A DNA stretch of 64,000 nt from assembly GCA_025998955.1 (NCBI GenBank), contig AP024676.1:3162001-3226000 (forward strand), read 5' to 3'. The notes below the pieces were generated by a model. It ran no database searches. It saw only the letters and a program-made list of their open reading frames with translations, and was not told the DNA's origin. This DNA is from Candidatus Roseilinea sp. (GTDB lineage Bacteria; Chloroflexota; Anaerolineae; J036; Brachytrichaceae). Numbering within the stretch: the stretch's first letter is position 1; the number at the start of each line of letters is the position of its first letter. The position numbers and the translations under genes are program-made. Shown piece after piece: positions 41,019 through 49,016 of this stretch.

Positions 41019-42104
41019 ATGCAGACCGTATTCCATCCGGCGCAGCTCGAACACAACCCGGCCCGCGAGTTCCTGGACGGCGCGTGGATAGACTACCTGG
41101 AAAGCCCGCGCCGGCCGCGTATGATCCTCGATGCGATTGTCCAGGCGCAGCTTGGCCCGGTGATCGTGCCGGATGACTTCGGCCTGGAGCCGATTCGCGT
41201 TGTGCACGCCGACCCTTATTTGGACTACTTGCAGTCGGCCTATGCGCGATGGATCGCTGCCGGCAGATCGCGCGACGGCGTGTATCCCGATACGTTCTAC
41301 AAGCCCGGCTTCCTGCACCGCCCTGGCGGCATCGGTGGGCAGGCCGGCCGGTATGCGTTCGACCTGAGCGCACCGATCACGGCGGGCACGTGGCCGGCGG
41401 CCTACTGGTCGGCCCAGAGTGCGTTGACCGCAGCGCGGCTGGTGCGCGATGGCGCGCCCGCGGCGTTTGCGCTGTGCCGTCCGCCCGGCCATCACGCGCA
41501 CGCCGACTTGTGCGGCGGCTACTGCTTCCTGAACAACGCGGCCATCGCGGCGGAGTATCTTGCACAATACCCCGCCGCCGACTCCCCACTCCCGACTCCC
41601 GACTTCCGACTTGGGGAGGCGGGAGTGGGAAGTCGGCAGATCGCCATCCTCGACGTGGACTTTCACCACGGCAATGGCACGCAGGCCATCTTCTACCGGC
41701 GCAGCGATGTGCTGTTCGTCTCGCTGCATGCCGACCCTGATCGGCAATATCCCTACTTCATGGGTGGCAGTGATGAGCGCGGTGAAGGCGAGGGCGAGGG
41801 ATTCAACTGGAACTATCCGCTGCCGGCAGGCATAGACGACGCGCGTTATCTGGCGACGCTCGATGAGGCGTGTGCCCGCATCGCCGGCTTTGCGCCGCGC
41901 TATCTCGTCGTCTCGCTGGGCGTGGACACCTTCGGCGGCGATCCACTGGGCGACTTCGCGCTCGGCAGCGATGCCTTCCCGCGCATCGGCGCGCGCTTGG
42001 CGCAACTGAAGTTGCCGACGGTGTTCATCATGGAAGGTGGCTACGCCATCGAGCAACTCGGTGCGAACGTCGTCGGTGTGCTCGGTGGGTTTGCGCAATG
42101 TTAA
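41019..42104 (+). CDS. Histone deacetylase-family amidohydrolase (acetylpolyamine amidohydrolase-like)
   Basis: The 361-residue zinc hydrolase of the arginase/deacetylase fold carries CRPPGHHAHADLCGGYCFLNNAA (catalytic HisHis). ILDVDFHHGNGTQAIFY (zinc Asp and His), SLHADP and SLGVDTFGGDPLGDF (second zinc Asp) follow. FKPGF-like N-terminal loops suggest the acetylpolyamine amidohydrolase branch. Between the two motif blocks about 20 residues (PAADSPLPTPDFRLGEAGVG) are encoded by a GACTCCC-type heptamer repeat, an in-frame insertion. Probable substrates are acetylated polyamines or small acetylamides. Confidence 0.88.
   Translation: MQTVFHPAQLEHNPAREFLDGAWIDYLESPRRPRMILDAIVQAQLGPVIVPDDFGLEPIRVVHADPYLDYLQSAYARWIAAGRSRDGVYPDTFYKPGFLHRPGGIGGQAGRYAFDLSAPITAGTWPAAYWSAQSALTAARLVRDGAPAAFALCRPPGHHAHADLCGGYCFLNNAAIAAEYLAQYPAADSPLPTPDFRLGEAGVGSRQIAILDVDFHHGNGTQAIFYRRSDVLFVSLHADPDRQYPYFMGGSDERGEGEGEGFNWNYPLPAGIDDARYLATLDEACARIAGFAPRYLVVSLGVDTFGGDPLGDFALGSDAFPRIGARLAQLKLPTVFIMEGGYAIEQLGANVVGVLGGFAQC
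41573..41640. repeat. Heptamer repeat inserted in-frame in the HDAC-family gene
   Basis: Tandem units GACTCCCC, ACTCCCG, ACTCCCG and ACTTCCG are followed by a complementary arm (GGCGGGAGTGGGAAGTCGG), so the insertion can form a hairpin. It encodes 20-odd residues between conserved catalytic blocks. Confidence 0.75.
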
Positions 42105-42236
42105 CTCGAAGGCGCGAAGGGTTTGCGAGAGATGGAACCCCGAGGTCGCGAAAGCACGAAGAAGGTTTTATGAGTTAAAGAAATCAATCTGCTTCGTGCT
42201 CTCGTGTCTTCGTGGTTCGATTTGAATCCATAGAAG
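42105..42236. repeat. Imperfect inverted repeat between genes
   Basis: The left arm carries CGAAGGCGCGAAGGG and CGCGAAAGCACGAAGAAGG; the right arm carries CTTCGTGCTCTCGTG and TCTTCGTGGTTCG. The arms are complementary, with units of about 8-9 bp. It resembles the repeat at 37200-37254. Confidence 0.6.
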
Positions 42237-42242
42237 AAAGCA

Positions 42243-43040
42243 ATGGCACAAGAAGATCTGAAAGGCAAGTGGGCGTTGATCTTAGGCGCGTCGTCGGGCT
42301 TCGGCGCGGCGACGGCGCTGGAGCTGGCGAAGTATGGCGTGAACGTCATCGGCCTGCACCTCGACCGAGGGCCGGCGCTCGAAGCAGTGAAGGAGCTGGT
42401 CGGGCAAATTGAATCGTGCGGTGTGCAGGTGCACTACGTGAACATGAACATCGCCAACGCCGAGAAGCGCAGAGAAGCCGTTGCGCAGATCAAAACTTGG
42501 CTCGGCGACGACAAGCTGCACATGGTGATGCACTCGGTCGCCTTCGGCTCGCTCCAGCCGTTCATCGGCCCCGACGCCGAGCATCAGCTCACCCAGGCAC
42601 AGATGGAGATGACGTTGGACGTGATGGCCAACAGCCTGGTGTATTGGGTGCAGGACTTGTGGCACGCCGGCTTGTTGGGCAAGGGTAGCCGCGTGTTCAG
42701 CATGACCAGCGCCGGCAGCGAAGAGGTCTTCCGCACCTATGGCGCGGTGAGCGCAGCCAAGAGCGCCTTGGAGAGCCATACCCGCCAGCTCGCGTTGGAG
42801 CTGGGCAAGCATGGTGTGATGGTGAACTGCATCATGGCCGGCGTGACCGATACGCCGGCGCTGCGCAAGATCCCCGGCAACGACGAGATCGTCGCCATTG
42901 CCATGCGCCGCAACCCCACCGGCCGGCTCACCACCCCGCGCGACATCGCCGTCACCATCCGCGCGCTGTGCGACCCGGAGATCGAGCGGATCAACGGCGC
43001 AGTCATCGTCGTGGACGGCGGCGAGCGGATCAGCATGTAA
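42243..43040 (+). CDS. SDR-family reductase, FabI/FabL-like
   Basis: The 265-residue short-chain dehydrogenase has an N-terminal nucleotide site ILGASSGFGAATALELAK. The catalytic block FSMTSAGSEEVFRTYGAVSAAKSALESHTRQLALEL contains Ser and Tyr-x-x-x-Lys. The C-terminal NGAVIVVDGGERI matches Rossmann SDRs of the enoyl-ACP reductase type. A second, clearer FabL gene lies at 45479-46258, so this one could be an enoyl or 3-oxoacyl reductase paralogue. AGAAGAAAG upstream of the ATG may be the ribosome site. Confidence 0.82.
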   Translation: MAQEDLKGKWALILGASSGFGAATALELAKYGVNVIGLHLDRGPALEAVKELVGQIESCGVQVHYVNMNIANAEKRREAVAQIKTWLGDDKLHMVMHSVAFGSLQPFIGPDAEHQLTQAQMEMTLDVMANSLVYWVQDLWHAGLLGKGSRVFSMTSAGSEEVFRTYGAVSAAKSALESHTRQLALELGKHGVMVNCIMAGVTDTPALRKIPGNDEIVAIAMRRNPTGRLTTPRDIAVTIRALCDPEIERINGAVIVVDGGERISM

Positions 43041-43098
43041 CGGGCTACGTGGACGCAAACACGTCATGCCCGCTGCCGGTCTAGATACGTCGTCCCTA

Positions 43099-44106
43099 TC
43101 AGAAAATCGTGCCCGTCGCGCGCAGCGCAGTCTCCGCGATTAGCCCTAGCAAGAATAGCAGGCCGAACGTGCGGTTGTGATAGAAGGCGAAGGCGGCCAG
43201 CCAGGTGGGCCAGGCGTCGGCGGGGAACCAGTCCGGCTTCTCCGCCGGCTTGGGCAACTGGAACATGCGAAAGGTGAGCGCGAAGGCGCGCAGCGCCAGC
43301 AGCACGACCAGCATGATCGGGGTGAAGAAGCCGGCAACGACCAGCCCGATCACCAACACGTATTGCATCACCATGCAGCCGATAGCGACCGCGCGCGCCA
43401 AGCGGTCACCCAAGATCACCGGCAGCGTGAAGATGCGCTTCTCCCGGTCGGAGGCACGCTTGTCAATGTGCTTGCCGAAGATCACCATCGTCGTGCCCAG
43501 CGCGTAGGGCAGCCCGCCCAGCACGACGTTCCAGCTCCACTCGCCGGCGACCACGTAATACCCGCCGCCGATCATCAGCGGACCCCACACTAGCAGCACG
43601 GCGATTTCGCCCAGTCCGACGTACTTAAGCGGCCAGGTGTAGGCCAGCACGAAGAACGCGCCGGCCAGCATGAGCGGCAAGGTCAGCCCGCCTCGAATGA
43701 GCACACAGGCCAGGCCGCATAGCGCCGCGATGCCGCCGGTGACGATGGCGTAGCGCCAGGCGTCCCGCATCGTCCAGAAGCCGGCCTCCAATGGCTGCAC
43801 ACCATATTGCGCACGGTAGTAGTTACCCTTGTCCACGCCCTTGGCATAGTCGGTCATGTCGTTCAGCAGGTTGTTCGTCGCGTGTGCCATCATTAGGCCG
43901 ACCGTCACCAACGCCCAGAGCAGGAAGTCGAACTTGCCGGCGCGCACCGCGAAAATGCCGGCAATGGCCGCCGAGATGAACGTCATGATCAGCACCGCCG
44001 AGCGGGTGGCGATCAGCCACTTCGCGACCGCGTCCAGCGCATTCCACTCGTCGCGGCTGAGCTTCGGCACGCCGCGCAGGGCGCGCCCCCAAACCGAGGT
44101 GTTCAT
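43099..44106 (-). CDS. UbiA-family prenyltransferase (MenA-like)
   Basis: The ~335-residue polytopic membrane enzyme has two Asp-rich motifs: NNLLNDMTDYAKG (N-D-x-x-x-D, near 80) and DKRASDREKRIF (near 210). These bind the Mg-prenyl diphosphate. About eight to nine hydrophobic segments are visible. MenA-like members prenylate 1,4-dihydroxy-2-naphthoate in menaquinone synthesis, but other aromatic acceptors cannot be excluded. ATG 44106 (MNTSVWGRALRG) is chosen. TACAAT lies 9 bp upstream of it, overlapping the divergent promoter of the DUF4058 gene. Confidence 0.85.
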   Translation of the reverse strand: MNTSVWGRALRGVPKLSRDEWNALDAVAKWLIATRSAVLIMTFISAAIAGIFAVRAGKFDFLLWALVTVGLMMAHATNNLLNDMTDYAKGVDKGNYYRAQYGVQPLEAGFWTMRDAWRYAIVTGGIAALCGLACVLIRGGLTLPLMLAGAFFVLAYTWPLKYVGLGEIAVLLVWGPLMIGGGYYVVAGEWSWNVVLGGLPYALGTTMVIFGKHIDKRASDREKRIFTLPVILGDRLARAVAIGCMVMQYVLVIGLVVAGFFTPIMLVVLLALRAFALTFRMFQLPKPAEKPDWFPADAWPTWLAAFAFYHNRTFGLLFLLGLIAETALRATGTIF

Positions 44107-44167
44107 GGCGCATCTATTGTAGGCGGATTCGTCACTCGGCGGGGCTGCCGCGCGTAGAATTGCCAAT
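44107..44167. promoter_or_regulatory. Compact divergent promoter region with two -10 hexamers
   Basis: In 61 bp between divergent genes there is TACAAT on the minus strand (complement of 44116-44121, 9 bp before ATG 44106). TAGAAT lies on the plus strand (44155-44160, 7 bp before GTG 44168). Neither gene has a Shine-Dalgarno sequence. Confidence 0.5.
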
Positions 44168-44944
44168 GTGCCATCGCCATTTCCTGGGATGGATCCTTAC
44201 CTAGAGGGCGCGATCTGGACCAGTGTGCACGCATCGCTGGTGATCGAAATCGCGCGTCAGCTTGCGCCCAAGTTGCGACCGCGCTATCTGGCGTTGCCGG
44301 CCGAGCGATTCGTGGCGGAGTCGTCCGGCGGAATTGCCATCAGCGCAGCGAGCATGTATCCCGATGTCGCGGTGACGCGCGAACCGAAGCCGGCCTACAG
44401 CGCTGAGTCGCCGGCAGCGATTGTCCCCGCCCGCTTGCAACTCAGCACCTATATTCAAGAACGCGAGCCGCAATTCACCGTAGAGATCCGCGTGATCGGC
44501 AGCCGCGCATTGGTCACCGCCATCGAGGTGCTGTCGCCCAGCAACAAGCGCGGCAGTGGCCGCGAGGAGTGTCTCGACAAGCGCAACCGCATCCTGAGAA
44601 GCTCGGCCCATCTGTTAGAGATCGACCTGCTGCGCAGCGGCCAACGGGTGCCAATGCGCGAGGCGCTCCCGCCGGCGCCCTATTTCGTTTTCCTCAGTCG
44701 CGCCGACAGGCGGCCGGCCACCGATGTCTGGCCGATCATGCTCGATGAGCCGTTGCCCACTGTGCCCGTGCCTCTGTTGCCCGGCGATGCCGACGTCCCG
44801 CTCGATTTGCAACTCGCATTCACGACGATCTACGACACCTTTGGCTACGGCCTGGCAGTGGATTACACCCAGCCGCCAGAGGTACCGCTCAGCGGCGCAG
44901 AGGCTGAGTGGGTCGCCGAGCGTGTGCATCGTCGCGCCGGTTGA
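44168..44944 (+). CDS. DUF4058-family protein
   Basis: The 258-residue protein opens with MPSPFPGMDPYLEG, the hallmark of DUF4058, which fixes the GTG at 44168 as start. It continues with WTSVHASLVIEIARQLAPKLRPRYLALPAERF. A nuclease-like strand pair follows (TVEIRVIGSRALVTAIEVLSPSNKR; HLLEIDLLRSG) that resembles a PD-(D/E)xK core. The family is common in cyanobacteria and Chloroflexota and its function is unknown. Confidence 0.85.
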   Translation: MPSPFPGMDPYLEGAIWTSVHASLVIEIARQLAPKLRPRYLALPAERFVAESSGGIAISAASMYPDVAVTREPKPAYSAESPAAIVPARLQLSTYIQEREPQFTVEIRVIGSRALVTAIEVLSPSNKRGSGREECLDKRNRILRSSAHLLEIDLLRSGQRVPMREALPPAPYFVFLSRADRRPATDVWPIMLDEPLPTVPVPLLPGDADVPLDLQLAFTTIYDTFGYGLAVDYTQPPEVPLSGAEAEWVAERVHRRAG

Positions 44945-44950
44945 CACATC

Positions 44951-45466
44951 TTACAGCCGCTCGTTGCATGCTTCGCGCATGCCGCAGCGCACGCAGCGAC
45001 CAGGGTCGGTGTGGCTGCGATGGGCGTCGCCCTCGTCCAGCGCGCGGCGCATCTCGTCCACGGCGCGCAACAATTCGGCCTTGAGCGCCGGCGTGTAATC
45101 CACAACGAAGCGCTTGTCGGCGTACTGGATGATGCCGTGCGTGACGCGCGCACCGAGCGCTTCTTCGACCAGCAGGCAATAGGCGGCCAGCTGCAACACG
45201 TGGCCCGGCCACGGGCGCGCCGGCGCGGGCGACGATTTCACCTCGACCGGCGTGACGGCGTCGCCCTCGCGCACCAGGTAGTCGGGCTTGCCGGTGATGC
45301 CATATGTGGGCGAGAACAGCGCGCGTTCGTTGCGCTGCCAGGCGCCGGCGTCGCTGTAGATCACCCAGCCGGCGGGCAGGCCGCTGCGGAGGCGCAGCCG
45401 GCGGGCGATGACCAGCAACGCGATCGCGACGAGGATGAGCGCAAACGCGATCAGCACGCCTGACAT
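44951..45466 (-). CDS. Membrane-anchored Cas4-like PD-(D/E)xK nuclease
   Basis: A 171-residue protein with an N-terminal membrane helix (~5-24). A RecB/Cas4-type nuclease core follows: GKPDYLV (catalytic Asp), VEVKSSPAP (Glu-x-Lys), GHVLQLAAYCLLVEE (motif Q-x-x-x-Y) and a C-terminal Cys cluster CVRCGMREACNERL. Cas4 uses four Cys for an Fe-S cluster. Here only the three C-terminal ones are present and no N-terminal Cys is visible. No CRISPR array or other cas gene is in the window, so this is a stand-alone Cas4-like protein of unknown role. Confidence 0.78.
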   Translation of the reverse strand: MSGVLIAFALILVAIALLVIARRLRLRSGLPAGWVIYSDAGAWQRNERALFSPTYGITGKPDYLVREGDAVTPVEVKSSPAPARPWPGHVLQLAAYCLLVEEALGARVTHGIIQYADKRFVVDYTPALKAELLRAVDEMRRALDEGDAHRSHTDPGRCVRCGMREACNERL

Positions 45467-45478
45467 GGCGCGGCAACG

Positions 45479-46258
45479 TCAGCTCGTCCACTGGCGGCCG
45501 ACGTCAATGCTCCAGCCGCCGTCAATCCAGATCACCTGGCCACGGATCATGAATGCATCGGGGCTGCACAGGAAGGCGATCAGCTTGGCGACGTCCTCCG
45601 GCTCCACCAACCGGCCGGCGGGAGTGCGCTCGCGCGCCAGCTTTAGCATCAGGTCGCTGTCTTTGAAAAACTGTAGTGCGTCGGTGTGGATGATCCCTGG
45701 CGCGACGCAGTTCACCACGATGTTCAGCGGCGAGAACTCGACAGCGCAGTAGCGCGTGACGGCTTCCAGCGCGCCTTTCGACGCGCCGATGACGACGTAG
45801 TCCGGCAGGGTGCGCCCGCTGCCGATGCTGCTGACGTTGACGATGGCCCCGCCGCCGCGCTTGTGCATCAGTGGCGCCGCGCGTTGTGCAGTGAATAGCG
45901 CCGCGCGCGCGTTGATGTTCATCGTCCAGTCCCACCCCTTCACCTTCTGCTCGGCAATCGGCCGGATGTATCCGGACGCGGCGTTGTTGATCAGAAAGTC
46001 GAGGCCGCCCCATGCTTGCTCGATCACGTCGAACATATGCTCGATGTCATCGGGGTCGCCCACGTCCGCTTTGACGACCAGCGCGCGCCGGCCCAGCGCC
46101 TCGATCTCTCGCGCGGTCTCTTCGGCGGCGCTCTGCTTGCGCAGGTAGTTCACCACGATGTCGGCGCCCAGGCGGGCAAAGTGCAGCGCCGTGGCTTTGC
46201 CGATACCGCGACCGCTGCCGGTGATGAGTGCGATCTTGTTCGAGAAGTCGTAGGGCAT
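45479..46258 (-). CDS. fabL: Enoyl-ACP reductase III
   Basis: The ~259-residue SDR closely follows FabL: ALITGSGRGIGKATALHFA, the hallmark FLINNAASGYIRP, KGWDWTMNINARAALFTAQ, SSIGSGRTLPDYVVIGASKGALEAVTRYCAVEFSP and MIRGQVIWIDGG. FabL uses NADPH to reduce trans-2-enoyl-ACP at the end of each fatty-acid elongation cycle (cytosol). The start at 46258 (MPYDFSNKIA) matches the family; earlier in-frame starts add unrelated sequence. It is followed 12 bp later by the Cas4-like gene. Confidence 0.92.
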   Translation of the reverse strand: MPYDFSNKIALITGSGRGIGKATALHFARLGADIVVNYLRKQSAAEETAREIEALGRRALVVKADVGDPDDIEHMFDVIEQAWGGLDFLINNAASGYIRPIAEQKVKGWDWTMNINARAALFTAQRAAPLMHKRGGGAIVNVSSIGSGRTLPDYVVIGASKGALEAVTRYCAVEFSPLNIVVNCVAPGIIHTDALQFFKDSDLMLKLARERTPAGRLVEPEDVAKLIAFLCSPDAFMIRGQVIWIDGGWSIDVGRQWTS

Positions 46259-46281
46259 ACGGGACAATAAGGGCGAAAGCG

Positions 46282-46788
46282 TCAGTGGAATTGGAGTTCG
46301 AGCTGGATGTTGCCTTGTAACCCAAACAGATTCGTGCCCAACCCACCGGCAATGGACCAACCGACCGGCGTCACCAAGCTCGCGATCAGTTGCAGAATTT
46401 GCGCCGAAATGCCGCGCACGACCGCCTGAATGTTGTTGATCAAGCCGGTGAGCGCCGATCCCACCGTAGACGAGATCTGGCCGCCGGCCTGAGCCAGGCT
46501 GACTTGCGCTGCGATGGACGCGAGCTGCGCGTCGAGCGCGCTGATGGCAAGCGCAGCGTCGCGCCCGGCGTTCGAGCGTTCCGTATCGTTGCCCTGTGCC
46601 GATGTCAGACGTTCGACCGAATGGTGCGCACGTTCGATAGCACGATGCACATTGCGACGCCAGCGCTCCGCATCATCGGCCATCGCTTCACGCGCCGGTG
46701 GGTCGAATTGCCGGTCATAGTGCCGCCGAATCGCATCCAGGTCGGTGTGAATCTCCTGCGCGAGCGCGCCAACGTCGCCGTCGTTCAT
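46282..46788 (-). CDS. Hypothetical helical protein
   Basis: A 168-residue protein with a charged, helical N-terminal half (IHTDLDAIRRHYDRQFD; RWRRNVHRAIERAHHSVERL) and a hydrophobic Gly/Ala-rich C-terminal half (GSALTGLINNIQAVVRGISAQILQLIASLV). No known family is recognised. Its ATG overlaps the stop of the DUF309 gene (ATGA), so translation is coupled. The start at 46788 is set by that overlap. Confidence 0.6.
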   Translation of the reverse strand: MNDGDVGALAQEIHTDLDAIRRHYDRQFDPPAREAMADDAERWRRNVHRAIERAHHSVERLTSAQGNDTERSNAGRDAALAISALDAQLASIAAQVSLAQAGGQISSTVGSALTGLINNIQAVVRGISAQILQLIASLVTPVGWSIAGGLGTNLFGLQGNIQLELQFH

Positions 46789-47573
46789 GTTTGTGTGCTT
46801 TGTGCGGCTTCGACCAGCCGGATCGGTTTGAACAGCGCAGGATCGAATTCGGCGATGCGCTCCGGGCCCAGGCGTTCGAGTTCGGCCATCGCCGCTTGTG
46901 CGTCGGCGCGCAGTTGGGCGATGTCCACGCCCTGGCACACGTCGGGCAGCACGCTGAGGTATTGCCACGCGCGCTGAAAGAGCTTGCGCGCGCCGTCGTA
47001 ATTCCGGCGTTGAATCTGATAGTAGGCGACGCCAACCTGCAGGATGCCTTGATACATCTGCCGCACCGGCCCTGGCTCGGCCCGCCAGACCGTCTCGAAC
47101 GTCTCGTGCTGCTCCCAGAACTCGCCGGCGTTGAATTGCGCGATGGCCTTGTGCGCCAGTTCGGGCAGCGGGTCCTGCGCCTGGCGGCGCAGCGCTTCGC
47201 TCTCGTCCAACCGCGCGTGCTTCTGGATCATGGCAGCCGGGTCGGCCATGAACGCGCCGTTGCTGACCACGGCGTCGCAGCCGGCCTGGCGCGCCCGTGC
47301 GATGCTCGCGGCATCCAAATGTGAGCCGAAGGCGAGGATGGGCATTTTGCGCGTCGCCGGGCTGGTCTTGGCCGTCATCACCCAGTGCTCCCAGTCCACC
47401 GATTTCGTGTTCAGGTCAACGAGGATGAGCCACGGCTGCCGGACGACGAGGTAGGCCACGATGTCGTTCGTCGGTCCGGCGAACTCGACCGCGTAGCCCA
47501 GCCGTTGCGCCGCCGACTCGATGGGCTGTTGGAAGAATAAATCGTCCACCAGCGCCACGATGCGCTTCGTCAT
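46785..47573 (-). CDS. Receiver-like plus DUF309 protein
   Basis: The 262-residue protein begins with a receiver-like fold (IVALVDDLFFQQPIESAAQRLGY; WLILVDLNT; KMPILAFGSHLDA), with an Asp in the VDL position. At ~140-235 it has a DUF309 domain (FNAGEFWEQHETFETVWRAEPGP; QMYQGILQVGVAYYQIQRRN). DUF309 is an all-helical domain of unknown function. TATAAT (complement of 47582-47587) is 8 bp before the ATG. It heads a short operon with the helical protein and perhaps fabL. Confidence 0.8.
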   Translation of the reverse strand: MTKRIVALVDDLFFQQPIESAAQRLGYAVEFAGPTNDIVAYLVVRQPWLILVDLNTKSVDWEHWVMTAKTSPATRKMPILAFGSHLDAASIARARQAGCDAVVSNGAFMADPAAMIQKHARLDESEALRRQAQDPLPELAHKAIAQFNAGEFWEQHETFETVWRAEPGPVRQMYQGILQVGVAYYQIQRRNYDGARKLFQRAWQYLSVLPDVCQGVDIAQLRADAQAAMAELERLGPERIAEFDPALFKPIRLVEAAQSTQT

Positions 47574-47581
47574 ATGCAGCG

Positions 47582-47587
47582 ATTATA
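47582..47587 (-). promoter_or_regulatory. -10 hexamer TATAAT before the DUF309 gene
   Basis: A perfect TATAAT on the minus strand ends 8 bp before the ATG at 47573, with no Shine-Dalgarno sequence, so a leaderless mRNA is likely. Confidence 0.5.
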
Positions 47588-47593
47588 CGGAGT

Positions 47594-47650
47594 AGTAAAG
47601 TTCACCGCTCATAGCTGACAGCTCACCGCCCACCGCTCGCTGCTCACGCG
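47594..47650. repeat. Heptamer repeat between lacI-type and DUF309 genes
   Basis: Tandem 7-bp units (CGCTCAT, AGCTGAC, AGCTCAC, CGCCCAC, CGCTCGC, TGCTCAC) run into the 3' end of the LacI-family gene. Confidence 0.7.
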
Positions 47651-48678
47651 CTCTCGCGCACCACCAGCCGCGGCTGCAGGACCAGCGAGGTCGCCGTCGC
47701 CGGCTTGCCTTCGCGTTGGGCCTGGATGACGCGGTGCAACTCGCGCACGGCCAGCCGGCCTAGCTCCATCAACTCGTGATGCACCGTGGTCAGCGCCGGC
47801 TTGAAGAAGGCCGATTCAGGGATGTCGTCGAAGCCCACCACGCCCAGGTCGCCGGGTACGCGCCGCCCCAGCCGATCCGCCGCCTTCAAGACGCCCAGCG
47901 CCATTTGGTCGTTGCTGGCGAACACGGCATCGAGCTGTGGGAATTGGGCGATCAGCTTCATCAGGCCGGCGTCGCCGCTGGCGGCGCTCCAGTCTCCCTC
48001 GACCACCTGTCGGCTGCGATGCGGCAGTCGGGCCGATGCCAGCGCGTCTTGCCAGCCCAGCTTGCGCTGTTGTGCCGACCACAACGCCATCGGCCCGGTG
48101 ATGATGCCGATGTGACGGTAGCCGCGCGCAATCAGGTGCTCGGTGGCTAAACGTGCGCCGTAGCGGTTGTCCACGTTCAGCACGGCCGAGCCGGGTTGCG
48201 GCCCCATGCTGAGGAAGACGATGGGGGCATGGGGCTGAATCTGCTGGTGAAAGGCGCGCTCACGCTCTCCCGTCAACTCGGGATACGCCCAGATTACCCC
48301 TTCGACGTTTTGCGAGATCAGGTTGGCAGCGACGCGGTCATAGTCGTTCGGCTTGGTGGGGTCCACGATTTGCAACATCAAGTGCCAGCCGAGTTCGGTG
48401 GCCTGCTGCTCGATGCCGGTGAGCAGTTGTGCTGGGCCGAACAACTGGAAGCCGCTGGCCACCACGCCGAGCATCTGGCTGCTCTGCGCGGCCAGGCTGC
48501 GGGCGATGCCGTTGGGGCGGTAGCGCAGCCGGGTGATCACCTCCTGCACCCGTGCGCGGGTCTCGTCTGACACATCGGGGTGACCATTTATGACGCGAGA
48601 GACGGTCTGCACCGACACGCCGGCTTGGGCGGCGACTTCGCGAATGGTGACGCGACGTGGGTGATTGACTTTTGCCAT
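47644..48678 (-). CDS. LacI-family transcriptional regulator
   Basis: The 344-residue repressor has the N-terminal LacI helix-turn-helix (VTIREVAAQAGVSVQTVSRVINGHPDVSDETRARV) with the hinge helix YRPNGIARSLA. The periplasmic-binding-protein-like effector domain (DRVAANLISQNVEGVIW; GVVGFDDIPESAFFKPALTTVHHEL) follows. It is divergent from a sugar ABC importer and beta-galactosidase operon, which it most likely controls in response to a galactoside or related sugar (inference from position). A long inverted repeat lies immediately upstream of its start. Confidence 0.92.
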   Translation of the reverse strand: MAKVNHPRRVTIREVAAQAGVSVQTVSRVINGHPDVSDETRARVQEVITRLRYRPNGIARSLAAQSSQMLGVVASGFQLFGPAQLLTGIEQQATELGWHLMLQIVDPTKPNDYDRVAANLISQNVEGVIWAYPELTGERERAFHQQIQPHAPIVFLSMGPQPGSAVLNVDNRYGARLATEHLIARGYRHIGIITGPMALWSAQQRKLGWQDALASARLPHRSRQVVEGDWSAASGDAGLMKLIAQFPQLDAVFASNDQMALGVLKAADRLGRRVPGDLGVVGFDDIPESAFFKPALTTVHHELMELGRLAVRELHRVIQAQREGKPATATSLVLQPRLVVRESA

Positions 48679-49016
48679 GCTTGTGGTAAAACTGTGAACG
48701 CTATCGGGATTTTACGACAGGAAGCGCCTATGCGCGACCGGTCGTGATGTCAGGAGCTTGATGAGCACTGCGATGTGCGATTGCCGTCCATCCCGGTCCG
48801 TCGGCCTGGATATCGCATCCATCATCCGCATCCTCTGCGCCTACATCGGCATCGCTGCTGCATCGCGCTCCGTTCCGTTGCTCCTGCCGTTGGCAGGACG
48901 ATTTCGCTTCGGCGTAAGGCGAGAGGCCATCACGCATCACCGTTGCCTGCCTCTCGCTTTCGCACCTTCACCGTCACTCGAGTAAGTTCGCACATTTCAC
49001 GCAAAGGAGAGGAAGC
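48679..49016. other. 338-bp divergent regulatory gap
   Basis: No gene is supported here. It contains the inverted repeat at 48682-48719, an 8-bp palindrome GACCGGTC (about 48737-48744) and the ribosome site AAAGGAGAGG before ATG 49017. I could not assign a convincing -35/-10 pair for the importer operon. Confidence 0.5.
48682..48719. promoter_or_regulatory. Candidate LacI-family operator (inverted repeat)
   Basis: TGTGGTAAAA (48682-48691) and TTTTACGACA (48710-48719) form 10-bp arms with one mismatch, separated by 18 bp that contain an AACG centre. The position, 4 bp before the regulator's start codon, suggests autoregulation. The spacing is wider than in a simple LacI site, so two half-sites or overlapping sites are possible. 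Confidence 0.4.

Noticed and set aside
44951-45466. CRISPR-Cas locus near the Cas4-like gene
   Set aside because: No repeat-spacer array and no other cas gene occur in the window. The short-period repeats lack unique spacers of constant size.
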